IMG/VR virus record: IMGVR_UViG_3300005731_000064
Coordinates: 1-38,579 of that record
DNA from: a virus
DNA length: 38,579 bases
Direction: 5' to 3' (one strand)
Position 1 is the stretch's first letter; each line of letters starts with the position of its first letter. The position numbers and the translations under genes were made by a program. Shown here one piece after another: positions 32,095-38,559 of this stretch. The notes beneath the pieces were generated by a model, which had not been told where the DNA came from, made no database searches, and saw nothing but the letters and a program-made list of their open reading frames with translations.

Positions 32095-32330
32095 CGAACA
32101 CCGCCCATGTAAAGCGGATCGAGGCTCAGCACGTCGGCGGCAGCGTCACCGGACCACGCGACCCATGCAGGCCCATCGTCGCGGTGCAGCGTCACGAGGT
32201 CATCGTGACGGCCTTCGGTGTTGCGCGCGATGAACCGGTCAGCGGCGGCAAAGGTCGCGAAATTCGTACCCATCCAGCGCGTGCGGCCGGTGGGATCCTT
32301 GATCGTGACGAGTAGGGTGTGCGGGTTCAT
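32091..32330 (-). CDS. Small protein of unknown function
   Basis: This 79-aa protein begins MNPHTLLVTIKDPTGRTRW and is mixed alpha/beta. The start at 32330 is supported by the ATGA overlap with the previous gene; the longer frame upstream has unlikely composition. No family is recognised. Confidence 0.5.
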   Translation of the reverse strand: MNPHTLLVTIKDPTGRTRWMGTNFATFAAADRFIARNTEGRHDDLVTLHRDDGPAWVAWSGDAAADVLSLDPLYMGGVR

Positions 32331-32779
32331 TGGGTCTCCTTGTGAAGTGCTTCCCTCATCGCCGCCCAGCCCGCGCAGCGACACGCGGGCGTCCCGTCGG
32401 CCTTGTATGGCACCCCGTCGACGATCGGCGGTTGGTAGTCGAGGTACTGCCCCGGGTGCTCGTAGTAGGCCCCGTCGGGGTGTCGCCAGCCGGTGATTCG
32501 TCGCATGCCTTGATGGCACGCAAACTCACCAGACACCGCAATGTCGATCAGGTCTCCCATGTCCGCTCCGGCGTCCTCGTGGTCAGACTGCTCTGGGCTA
32601 TCTGTGCGGTAGGCACAGCCGGGGCACATCACACGCCGGGTCTGCTGCTCCAGATCGGTCCGCGGCGCCTGTTGCTTGTGGCTATAGACCGGCTCCCAGC
32701 AGGTGCAGCTATCGACGACGGCGGCGCCCATGCAGCAAACGCGCTCGTCATCTCCAGGGAACACAGCCCACCTACTCAT
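32327..32779 (-). CDS. Cys-rich putative zinc-binding protein
   Basis: This 150-aa protein has many cysteines, including CTCWEPVY, MCPGCAYR and CRCAGW, which suggest one or two zinc ribbons. Between them is an acidic segment. No family is recognised. It overlaps both neighbours by ATGA. It may be a regulator or nuclease accessory. Confidence 0.55.
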   Translation of the reverse strand: MSRWAVFPGDDERVCCMGAAVVDSCTCWEPVYSHKQQAPRTDLEQQTRRVMCPGCAYRTDSPEQSDHEDAGADMGDLIDIAVSGEFACHQGMRRITGWRHPDGAYYEHPGQYLDYQPPIVDGVPYKADGTPACRCAGWAAMREALHKETQ

Positions 32780-33165
32780 GTCGTCTCCTTGAGTGCGCGC
32801 AGGGCGGCTACGATGGCTTCGGGGCGGGTCCTGGCTTCCTCGAACCAGTCAGGCCACTCGATGCGCCAGAAGCCGCAGTCAAAACAGATGTCGAGAGAAT
32901 CCCCCGCCAACTCCCGCAGCACGCCCAGACAGGCCCCCTCGGTCGCGGGGTCGGAGAGGTCGGGCCACGCACCCTCCTGGAGATCGCGGACGACACCCAA
33001 GACGGTAACGACCTGCGGAATATCTCCCGGGTCGGCGTCCAGGATCCGGCAGTCGTCCCAGCCAAAGGTGATAGCGGGCGGGATAGCCCATCCCGGGGCA
33101 AGCATCCCCGGTGCCCACCCGCCACCAAGGGCCAGCCATTCACGGCCGAGTTCATCAAGCGTCAT
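32776..33165 (-). CDS. Acidic protein of unknown function
   Basis: This 129-aa protein is acidic with Trp/Gly-rich segments (WLALGGGWAPGMLAPGW) and a cysteine pair (DICFDCGFW). The ATG at 33165 behind GAGGAG is preferred to the adjacent GTG. The start overlaps the previous stop region. No family is recognised. Confidence 0.5.
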   Translation of the reverse strand: MTLDELGREWLALGGGWAPGMLAPGWAIPPAITFGWDDCRILDADPGDIPQVVTVLGVVRDLQEGAWPDLSDPATEGACLGVLRELAGDSLDICFDCGFWRIEWPDWFEEARTRPEAIVAALRALKETT

Positions 33166-33376
33166 CACTCCTCCTCACCAGCTTGCATCGGTTGATCACC
33201 ACTTCCGGCATCTGTCCAGACTCGGCGATGTGGTAGTGCCTGACCGAATCCCCGCGCATGGCGAGCAGGTAGGCAGTGTATCCGTCAAGGCGTGGAGATC
33301 GCAGGTCGCGGGCTGCCTCTCGGACGTGGTCTAGCGGGATGGTCTCGAGCCAGTCTGCGAAGGTCAGGTCACGCAT
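33155..33376 (-). CDS. Small basic protein of unknown function
   Basis: This 73-aa protein begins MRDLTFADWLETIPLDHVR, with a helical N-terminus and a basic C-terminus. The start at 33376 follows GGAGG and overlaps the preceding gene by eight bases. No family is recognised. Confidence 0.5.
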   Translation of the reverse strand: MRDLTFADWLETIPLDHVREAARDLRSPRLDGYTAYLLAMRGDSVRHYHIAESGQMPEVVINRCKLVRRSDDA

Positions 33377-33677
33377 CTTCAACCTCCACTTCGTACTCTT
33401 GCCAGTGGTCAGGCTCGCCAACGTCCCGATCGCCCTTGATCCAGACGGTGCCGGATACGCGGGCGATGAGGCGGGTCACGGCAGCGTAGTCGACTAGATC
33501 GCCGTCCTCGTAGACCGGATCGACGTACACAGCGCACTCAACGCGGGCGCCGTGCTCATGCTGGCCGTCGTTGGCTTCTTGGCAGAGCCGCGCCTCGATC
33601 AGTTCGATCGCCGCGTCGGGGTTGGGTGCGGTCCCGATCAACTCGTCGCCGATCTCCGCTGCGTATACGTCGCTCAT
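33369..33677 (-). CDS. Small acidic protein of unknown function
   Basis: This 102-aa protein is acidic, alternating helix and strand (DAAIELIEARLCQEA, then VECAVYVDPVYEDG). It overlaps the previous gene by ATGA. No family is recognised; high acidity could mean DNA mimicry or a protein-interaction role, but this is only inferred. Confidence 0.5.
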   Translation of the reverse strand: MSDVYAAEIGDELIGTAPNPDAAIELIEARLCQEANDGQHEHGARVECAVYVDPVYEDGDLVDYAAVTRLIARVSGTVWIKGDRDVGEPDHWQEYEVEVEDA

Positions 33678-33853
33678 CGTCCGTATCCCTTGAGCGCTAC
33701 CCGGCCGTCTTGGTCGACGCGAGCAAAGCCGCGGTCAATGAGGGCGCGCGCGCCACGATGGACGGTGCGGGACAGCTGCGAAGGCGCGACAACACCACCA
33801 CGGCTGAGGATGTGTCGGTGCGCGGTGAGCATGGCGATGAATGGGCCGGTCAT
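33674..33853 (-). CDS. Small winged-helix-like DNA-binding protein (predicted)
   Basis: This 59-aa protein has helices followed by a short wing: VVAPSQLSRTVHRGARALID then RGFARVDQDGRVAL. This resembles minimal winged helix-turn-helix regulators. The ATG at 33853 follows AAGGAGG and overlaps the previous stop by ATGA. It is a candidate regulator for the TGTCAC-box promoters, but no direct link is visible. Confidence 0.5.
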   Translation of the reverse strand: MTGPFIAMLTAHRHILSRGGVVAPSQLSRTVHRGARALIDRGFARVDQDGRVALKGYGR

Positions 33854-34191
33854 TGTCGGGCCTCCTTGATGGTGTCGGCGAGGTGTTGCCATTCTTGGGC
33901 TTGGGCAGCGGTGAGCTGGCTGCACCACATGTTGACTGTGAAGCCCTCAGCGTCGGGGAGGGTTGCCACCACGATGGAACGGGAAACCCCAGGGGCGACG
34001 GAGACGGAGACGGGTTCACCCTCTTCGATGGCCCTAACCGCGAACCGGCGCCACCCGTGGAAGGCGAGGGCGGACATTCTGAGGATGACCCTGCCATCAA
34101 CGAAAGACAGGTCTTCGACCCCCTCAACTGGGATCTGCAAGTCCTCGATGGCGCCACGAATGCGGCCGATGATGTCGTCTAGACTCTTCAC
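33850..34191 (-). CDS. Protein of unknown function, first gene after promoter D
   Basis: This 113-aa protein begins MKSLDDIIGRIRGAIEDLQ. It is mixed alpha/beta with a central strand region (VDGRVILRMSALAF). The GTG at 34191 is chosen because AAAGGAGG lies just upstream; a longer frame crosses the intergenic region and its repeats. No family is recognised. Confidence 0.55.
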   Translation of the reverse strand: MKSLDDIIGRIRGAIEDLQIPVEGVEDLSFVDGRVILRMSALAFHGWRRFAVRAIEEGEPVSVSVAPGVSRSIVVATLPDAEGFTVNMWCSQLTAAQAQEWQHLADTIKEARQ

Positions 34192-34258
34192 GCTGCCCTC
34201 CTTTGACTCCGTCCACGTACACTCGCCGAGCAATCCAAGGCCACGCGTCGCGCCGGTT

Positions 34259-34274
34259 GTGACGTTTCGTGACA
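34259..34274 (-). promoter_or_regulatory. TGTCAC-box pair D
   Basis: In minus orientation TGTCAC (34274-34269) and CGTCAC (34264-34259) lie 10 bp apart, right after the stop codon of the 34847 gene. A third box is not conserved and no good -10 is visible at the expected distance. It is a weak or degenerate member of the family. Confidence 0.4.
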
Positions 34275-34847
34275 TTACGGCGCGTCGTCGTCGGCGGTCA
34301 TGTCCTCGAGGTGGCCCGGGTTTCTCGTCAGGAACTGCGCCAGCTTGACCACATCGGCGTCGCTGAGCTCTGTGAACGGCGGGCGACCCTTGCTGCTCAG
34401 CCACGCGTCGAGCTCCGGCAGACCCACGCCAGCGAACGACAGAACCTCAACCAACGTGGGCTGGGCGGTCTCGAGCCGTTCGATCCGGCGCTTGACCTTC
34501 TTCCCGCGGCTCTTGGCGAGCGACACGGAGAAAGGTGTATCCACGTGGGACAGGGCGCGGATCCGAATGCCTCCGACCTCGACACCTGCCCACGTCACGG
34601 TGGGGTCGCGGTAGAGCTGCACCGTGCGGCCGACCCACTGGTCAGTGTCGACGCCCCAGGCAAGGGCAAGGACGCGGCGAGACGTCTTCGAGGGCCGCCA
34701 CGGTCGATGGCCCTCGATGTGCACGTTGACAGGCTGTTCTGCGCTGCCCTCGGTCACGGCGGTGATCGTCGCCTGGATGTCTCCGCCCACGAGGTCGTCG
34801 GCGTTGAGCTGGTCTGACTTGGCTGCAATGTGTTCGGTGATGTCCAT
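34275..34847 (-). CDS. Conserved phage protein next to RecE-like exonuclease
   Basis: This 190-aa protein contains RRVLALAWGVDTDQWVGRTV and LYRDPTVTWAGVEVGGIRI (about 57-97). It resembles a widespread but functionally unknown phage family that reads W-G-x-D-x(4)-WVGR-x(4)-LYRDP and GGIRIS-x-x-SH. It is usually found near replication and recombination genes, as here. AAAGGAGG precedes the ATG. Confidence 0.65.
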   Translation of the reverse strand: MDITEHIAAKSDQLNADDLVGGDIQATITAVTEGSAEQPVNVHIEGHRPWRPSKTSRRVLALAWGVDTDQWVGRTVQLYRDPTVTWAGVEVGGIRIRALSHVDTPFSVSLAKSRGKKVKRRIERLETAQPTLVEVLSFAGVGLPELDAWLSSKGRPPFTELSDADVVKLAQFLTRNPGHLEDMTADDDAP

Positions 34848-34848
34848 G

Positions 34849-35256
34849 CTAGGCCTCCTTTGGGTCGGTGAAGTGCCTCAGCGCGTTGGCGAGGCATCGG
34901 ATAGTTTTCGCGACGTCGCTGCCAACGACGTCGGTAACGAGCCGGACCGATCCGGCTTCGACCTCGATCGAGTAGGCTTCACCCTCGTCCTCATCTACGG
35001 TCCATGCCTCATATGAGCCGTCGTACAGGCCATCGTGGGTCTCGACCATCACCCCGAAGATGTGGCCGTATCTCTCATCGAGCTTCCATTTGGAATGGTC
35101 TACGATCTCTGCGACGTCGGGCATCCAGTCGCGTAGGGGGCGGACCTGCTGCCGCTTGTGAAGGTGTCGATGCGAGCGACAGTAGGCCGTACCGATCGCT
35201 CGATCTTCGGTGCAATGAGCCGCAAGGCAGCGCAAGGGGGGCTCAATCTTCGCCAT
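34849..35256 (-). CDS. Protein with N-terminal zinc-knuckle-like cysteines
   Basis: This 135-aa protein starts with a Cys/His group (CLAAHC, then YCRSHRHLH) that may bind zinc. The rest is acidic and beta-rich (YGHIFGVMVETHDGLYDGSY). No family is recognised. Its start lies within a 29-bp direct repeat shared with the neighbouring gene start at 35641. Confidence 0.5.
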   Translation of the reverse strand: MAKIEPPLRCLAAHCTEDRAIGTAYCRSHRHLHKRQQVRPLRDWMPDVAEIVDHSKWKLDERYGHIFGVMVETHDGLYDGSYEAWTVDEDEGEAYSIEVEAGSVRLVTDVVGSDVAKTIRCLANALRHFTDPKEA

Positions 35257-35641
35257 CGTCGCCCCCTAGCGCCTTGTCGGTGGCGTTCAAGGGTCGGCCC
35301 CCGATGAGGATCTCCAGAGAGAACCGCAGACGCTGCTCGGTGTTGAACTTCGACGGGTCGCCGTAGCGGGTCAGCTCGCGGCGCAACTCCGCCTCGAACG
35401 GGATGGCCTCGTATTTCTCGGGGTACGCCCGCTGCGTGTCCTTGGCCTCCTTCTCGGTGTACAGGCCCGCACGCCATACGCTGTTGGTGTAGTTGCTGTG
35501 CATCGGGCGCTCGTAGCGGCCACGGCCGTTCCGGCACGTCGCGTGCAGCTTGATGACCCAGGCGTCGTACACGGGGATCTGCACGGGCTTCTGGGTGAAG
35601 TCGCAGGCGTCGACGATGAGGCTTTCCAGGCGCTCAGCCAT
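35243..35641 (-). CDS. Protein with basic helical core
   Basis: This 132-aa protein has a basic helical region (YTEKEAKDTQRAYPEKYEA) and ends in DKALGGDDGED. No family is recognised. Its last residues match the end of the upstream protein because both junctions carry the same 29-bp repeat. Its start codon also lies in that repeat. Confidence 0.5.
   Translation of the reverse strand: MAERLESLIVDACDFTQKPVQIPVYDAWVIKLHATCRNGRGRYERPMHSNYTNSVWRAGLYTEKEAKDTQRAYPEKYEAIPFEAELRRELTRYGDPSKFNTEQRLRFSLEILIGGRPLNATDKALGGDDGED
35252..35280. repeat. 29-bp direct repeat, copy 1
   Basis: This copy begins with GCCATCGTCGCCCC and ends with CTTGTCGG on the plus strand, and is identical to positions 35637-35665. 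It spans the end of the 35243-35641 gene and the start of the 34849-35256 gene. Confidence 0.9.
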
Positions 35642-36101
35642 CGTCGCCCCCTAGCGCCTTGTCGGCCGCTTCCATTGCTTCGTGGAAGGACTCGCACCCC
35701 GAGACCCAAACGTCTGTGGTGTGGTCGTCGTGGTAGCGCACGATCCCCATGTAGGGCCCGGCCTCGTCGGTGTCGTCCCTCCATGCCATTAGGCACACGT
35801 TCCCGGACCGCCTCTCCCACGTGGTCCCGTCGTAGCGCCACCCCTCCGGCACGGTTCGGCCGCGGCCTACGCTCGGGTCCCACAAGCCGCGGAGGCGATC
35901 GCGTTCGGCGCGGAGCCGCCCAACGCCTGCGCGTAAGGCGTGGTTCTCGGCCTCCAGCTGCCGGCACCCCGCCACCGCCTTGAGTTCGTCGACGGCCTCA
36001 ACATAGGCCCGCGTCATCGCATCGAATGACACGCCGTCAAGAGCCGCGGAGTCGCCGTCGAGCCATGCCCGGGCGGCTTCGGGGGTGATGTCACTCGCCA
36101 T
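35634..36101 (-). CDS. Coiled-coil protein next to exonuclease
   Basis: This 155-aa protein has a helical N-terminus and a coiled-coil (LEAENHALRAGVGRLRAERD). Its C-terminus ends in DKALGGDDG. No family is recognised. A GAGG precedes the ATG. It overlaps the exonuclease gene by 11 bases. Confidence 0.5.
   Translation of the reverse strand: MASDITPEAARAWLDGDSAALDGVSFDAMTRAYVEAVDELKAVAGCRQLEAENHALRAGVGRLRAERDRLRGLWDPSVGRGRTVPEGWRYDGTTWERRSGNVCLMAWRDDTDEAGPYMGIVRYHDDHTTDVWVSGCESFHEAMEAADKALGGDDG
35637..35665. repeat. 29-bp direct repeat, copy 2
   Basis: This copy is identical to 35252-35280 and lies 385 bp away. It spans the end of the 35634-36101 gene and the start of the 35243-35641 gene. 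Confidence 0.9.
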
Positions 36102-36927
36102 CGGTCACCTCGAAGTTAAGCTCTTCCTCGACCCCGTCCGCCCACGCTGGCAAGTCGAGGTCATGCACGCCGGGCCACATGCCCGGCCACTCATCGGACG
36201 CCTCGCACTCGTCGAGTAGGCTCAGCAGCCCCTGACGGTAGACCGCACCAGCGCGGCGGGCCTCGGCATCGAGGCGGAACACGCCCGCGTCGTACGGCGC
36301 CACGTTGTGCACAGCGATGATCGCAACCGCGTCAACGGGTCGGCCGAGGCGATACTCAGCGCCCTTGGCATAGTGCGCGAGTTGGCCGTGGTAGCCGTAC
36401 TTCGCAGCCTCGCGACCGAAGCCGGCCAGGTTGTTTGTCATCTTGAGTTCGACCACCACGCATGCCCCAGGCTCGACCTCGAGCAACGCGGCTTGCTCCT
36501 CGGTGGCGGACTCAATGAGCCAATCGGATTTGGCCTTGCATTTGCGCCCGCCTTCGACCCACTGCATGACCAACTCAGGCGAGCCTGACGACAGGATCAC
36601 AGCGGCGGCAGGGTGGGCGGCTACAGCGGTGGCCATGTCGATGGCGTGGGCGACCTCACCCGGCTTAACGGGCACCTTGCCTAGGTGGGCGTCGAGGAAG
36701 GTTTGATACGCCTTGTGCCGCTTGTTGCGCACGCCGTCGTAGGTGATGAACTCGTCGGCGAACGTGTCAGGCTCCAAGACCAAGCGATGCACCATGCGGC
36801 CGAGCTGGAACGTCGGCGAGTCACCGCGGGGATGGGTGAGGGCGTGCCGGTATGCCTTGGGGCTCGTCGCGATGATCTTGAGCGAGCTCCAGTTGGTGCC
36901 GGGTAGGGCGAAGTAGGGGTCAGCCAT
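36091..36927 (-). CDS. RecE-like exonuclease (PD-(D/E)XK)
   Basis: This 278-aa protein is predicted to chew DNA ends for recombination or concatemer formation. It shows the RecE/exonuclease VIII pattern: LGRMVHRLVLEP (42-53), GRKCKAKSDWL with D135, VVELK with E160 and K162, and QLAHY with Q182 and Y186. No RecT-like annealing protein was recognised, but SSB and a RuvC-like nuclease are in the same operon. It is the first gene after promoter E and the origin region, so it is likely early. AAGGAGG precedes the ATG. Confidence 0.8.
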   Translation of the reverse strand: MADPYFALPGTNWSSLKIIATSPKAYRHALTHPRGDSPTFQLGRMVHRLVLEPDTFADEFITYDGVRNKRHKAYQTFLDAHLGKVPVKPGEVAHAIDMATAVAAHPAAAVILSSGSPELVMQWVEGGRKCKAKSDWLIESATEEQAALLEVEPGACVVVELKMTNNLAGFGREAAKYGYHGQLAHYAKGAEYRLGRPVDAVAIIAVHNVAPYDAGVFRLDAEARRAGAVYRQGLLSLLDECEASDEWPGMWPGVHDLDLPAWADGVEEELNFEVTDGE

Positions 36928-36955
36928 TTGCGGCCTCCTTGGTTGACCCGCTCAG

Positions 36956-37013
36956 CCTATCGGCCAGCCTGACCCAGCGAGGCCACACAAGTCAGTCGTG
37001 ACAAGTCGTGACA
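36956..37013 (-). promoter_or_regulatory. TGTCAC-box promoter E (RecE-like operon)
   Basis: In minus orientation two perfect TGTCAC boxes (37013-37008 and 37003-36998) and a degenerate third (36993-36988) keep the 10-bp period. After 26 bases comes GATAGG (36961-36956) as -10. The leader then reads CAACCAAGGAGG before the ATG of the exonuclease; no hairpin is present. Confidence 0.6.
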
Positions 37014-37033
37014 AGCGCCAAGCGCCAAGCGCC
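37013..37033. repeat. Three tandem AAGCGCC units
   Basis: Three perfect seven-base copies follow promoter E directly, with a partial fourth (AAGCGG). They may be a replication or regulator binding site. Confidence 0.7.
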
Positions 37034-37257
37034 AAGCGGCTCGGCCTCGAGCACTCGCCAGAACCGCCCGCCTGCAACGCATTGTAGCATCAAACCTGGC
37101 ACGGACCTTGCAGAGTGCAGACGGCGTGCCAAGTAGGGCTGAAGGGGTCAGTACTCGAAATCCGCGATTCTTATGCAAACTGCGTGCCAACACGCCATTT
37201 TCGACGAAAGGCACGGGCAAGCCTTGCGAATGGGCGAAAATCAGGCCGAAAACAGCT

Positions 37258-37538
37258 TGAGCCATTGAGCCAGCTTGAGCCAGGGTTTGAGCCAGGTATT
37301 TGAGCCAGGTCGATTGCGTGGTAGCCGAATCCATAGCCAATAACTAACTAAATGGTTCAAAAATATATATATAGAGAGGGTTCGTAAAGGGAGCGAAAAT
37401 GCAGTGTTGGCAAGTATCCATGAATTTTTGATCTCATTTACAGGGGGTCTATGTGGTGAACCAGTGAGCCAGTTGGTCGTACTCACCGATAGCAGCGGGC
37501 TAAAAGCTGGCGCAAGGGGTTGAGCCAGGATTGAGCCA
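37258..37538. repeat. TGAGCCA iteron cluster (candidate origin)
   Basis: Eight perfect TGAGCCA copies start at 37258, 37266, 37276, 37288, 37301, 37465, 37521 and 37532, all in one orientation. TGAACCA variants occur at 37457 and 37576. The AT-rich stretch around 37335-37375 lies between the two groups. Iterons beside an AT-rich region fit a replication origin. Expected initiator is unknown; the DUF927-type protein is one candidate. Confidence 0.55.
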
Positions 37539-37667
37539 GGGCGACGATCTGTCCGTGGTAGACGACGAGAAGTGTTGAACCACTTTCGTGTACTGGGTTT
37601 CGTGGCATCTGGTGACCCGCTCGAGGTGGTGGGCTGGGTAGGTTGTGGGGGTCAGGGAGGTGTCTGA

Positions 37668-37715
37668 ATGGCTCGCTTGCTTGTGATCGACGACGACGTG
37701 CGGTGGCTGCTGTGA
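37668..37715 (+). CDS. Fifteen-residue ORF resembling a response-regulator start
   Basis: An ATG behind GGGAGG opens MARLLVIDDDVRWLL and stops. The sequence matches the first strand and acidic pocket of receiver domains (I-L-V-V-D-D-D pattern). The stop overlaps the GTG of the next gene. It is either a leader peptide that couples translation or a truncated relic. Confidence 0.4.
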   Translation: MARLLVIDDDVRWLL

Positions 37716-37882
37716 CCAAGCCCGACTGGCCTACGCTGCTCATGCGGTGCGAGGATGCCGGCGCCCATCTGTCCAGAGCTGCGAGCGCTCGAGACGACAG
37801 CAGGCGGGCCGAAGAACTGGAACTCGCGAGGGGCTATCTGAGGAAGCTCTGGCGGGATCTAAAGAGGCTGGCCGATGCCTAG
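37712..37882 (+). CDS. Small charged helical protein
   Basis: This 56-aa protein is helical and charged (RAEELELARGYLRKLWRDLK). It is coupled to the 15-codon ORF upstream by a four-base overlap, and overlaps the ImmA-like gene by eight bases. No family is recognised. It could be a partner of the ImmA-like protein, but this is inferred from coupling only. Confidence 0.5.
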   Translation: MTKPDWPTLLMRCEDAGAHLSRAASARDDSRRAEELELARGYLRKLWRDLKRLADA

Positions 37883-38375
37883 CCGATACCAGCGCAGGGC
37901 CATGGCAGAGCGTCTAGGCACGCAGGACGGATGCCTAGCAGACGCCATGGCCACACACGGCGTCAGGCTCGTTGCCCTCGATATGCCACCAGAGAAGGTC
38001 GGCGGCCTACTGGAGAGCGACGGCCCCACCATCGTGGTCAACGCCAAGCTCAGCGATGGGGCGCGAACGTGGTGGACAGCTATGCTCATGGGCGCCTACC
38101 GCATGGGCCCTCACTGGATGCCGGTGTCCGCCTGGCGATGCGAACGCGTGTTCGATCGAGGCGAGATACCTAGCGATGAGGCCAAGCACTACGCCGGGGC
38201 GCTGCTGATGCCCGTTAGCCTTATCGATCAGATCGAGGCCGACGTATTCACGAGACTAGATGAGCCCGCGTGCATCGTGTCGGAGCTCTCAAGGCGCGCC
38301 GAGGTGCACACGATGGCCGCTGCGTGGTGGGTCGCCAACTGCCGAGCGCTCAAGGGGCATAGCTGGGTCTGGTAG
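37875..38375 (+). CDS. ImmA/IrrE-like protein lacking the HExxH zinc motif
   Basis: This 166-aa protein follows the ImmA/IrrE (M78) plan: an N-terminal helix, TIVVNAKLSDGARTWW (52-67), the active-site helix, DEAKHYAGALLMP (101-113), and a C-terminal Leu/Ala-rich helical part. In the active-site helix the family usually reads A-H-E-L-G-H-Y; here it reads A-M-L-M-G-A-Y (69-75), so both zinc histidines and the catalytic glutamate are gone. It is probably a catalytically dead ImmA, acting by binding a partner. No repressor gene was found nearby. AGAGG precedes the ATG. Confidence 0.7.
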   Translation: MPSRYQRRAMAERLGTQDGCLADAMATHGVRLVALDMPPEKVGGLLESDGPTIVVNAKLSDGARTWWTAMLMGAYRMGPHWMPVSAWRCERVFDRGEIPSDEAKHYAGALLMPVSLIDQIEADVFTRLDEPACIVSELSRRAEVHTMAAAWWVANCRALKGHSWVW

Positions 38376-38398
38376 CGCACCCAACCACCACCAACTGA

Positions 38399-38426
38399 CC
38401 CACGCCATACCCGGCGTGGGTTTTTT
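38399..38426 (+). terminator. Rho-independent terminator
   Basis: CCCACGCC and GGCGTGGG form an 8-bp GC-rich stem with a six-base loop, followed by six Ts and, shortly after, another run of six. It ends the right-end cassette 23 bp after the ImmA-like stop. Confidence 0.9.
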
Positions 38427-38501
38427 CGTGTTTTTTCAGATCGACCCCTTGCCGCCATTATCAGCCGGTCGGGGTTGGATGGTACCGGGAGAGGCCAGGA
38501 G

Positions 38502-38559
38502 GGTACCCCAAAAGCGGGGTCCTCTACTATTGCGTCAGTGACGGGATAGTAGGGGTACC
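38502..38559. repeat. Nested inverted repeats at the right end
   Basis: GGTACCCC (38502-38509) and GGGGTACC (38552-38559) are inverted. Between them, CTACTAT (38524-38530) and ATAGTAG (38546-38552) flank CGTCA-G-TGACG (38533-38543), giving a 29-base palindrome with two mismatched pairs. It could be an operator, a recombination site or part of a packaging signal. Confidence 0.7.

Larger units (their letters stand above)
36928..37667. other. Non-coding control and candidate origin region
   Basis: This 740-bp stretch has no convincing gene. It holds promoter E (36956-37013), three tandem AAGCGCC units (37013-37033), eight TGAGCCA iterons, and an AT-rich block around 37335-37375 that is unusual for this GC-rich genome. 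It separates divergent minus-strand early genes and the plus-strand right-end cassette, which is a typical place for an origin and regulatory switch. Confidence 0.6.

Noticed and set aside
32330-33334. 334-codon plus-strand ORF
   Set aside because: Antisense to three coupled early genes; Arg/Ser/Pro-rich shadow composition.
36957-37340. 127-codon minus-strand ORF across the origin region
   Set aside because: Crosses promoter E and the iterons, no ribosome-binding site, and the C-terminal part is inconsistent with neighbouring genes.
37241-37743. Two minus-strand ORFs over the iterons (Trp-Leu-Lys repeats)
   Set aside because: The repeat peptide simply reflects the TGAGCCA iterons; no ribosome-binding site or conservation evidence.
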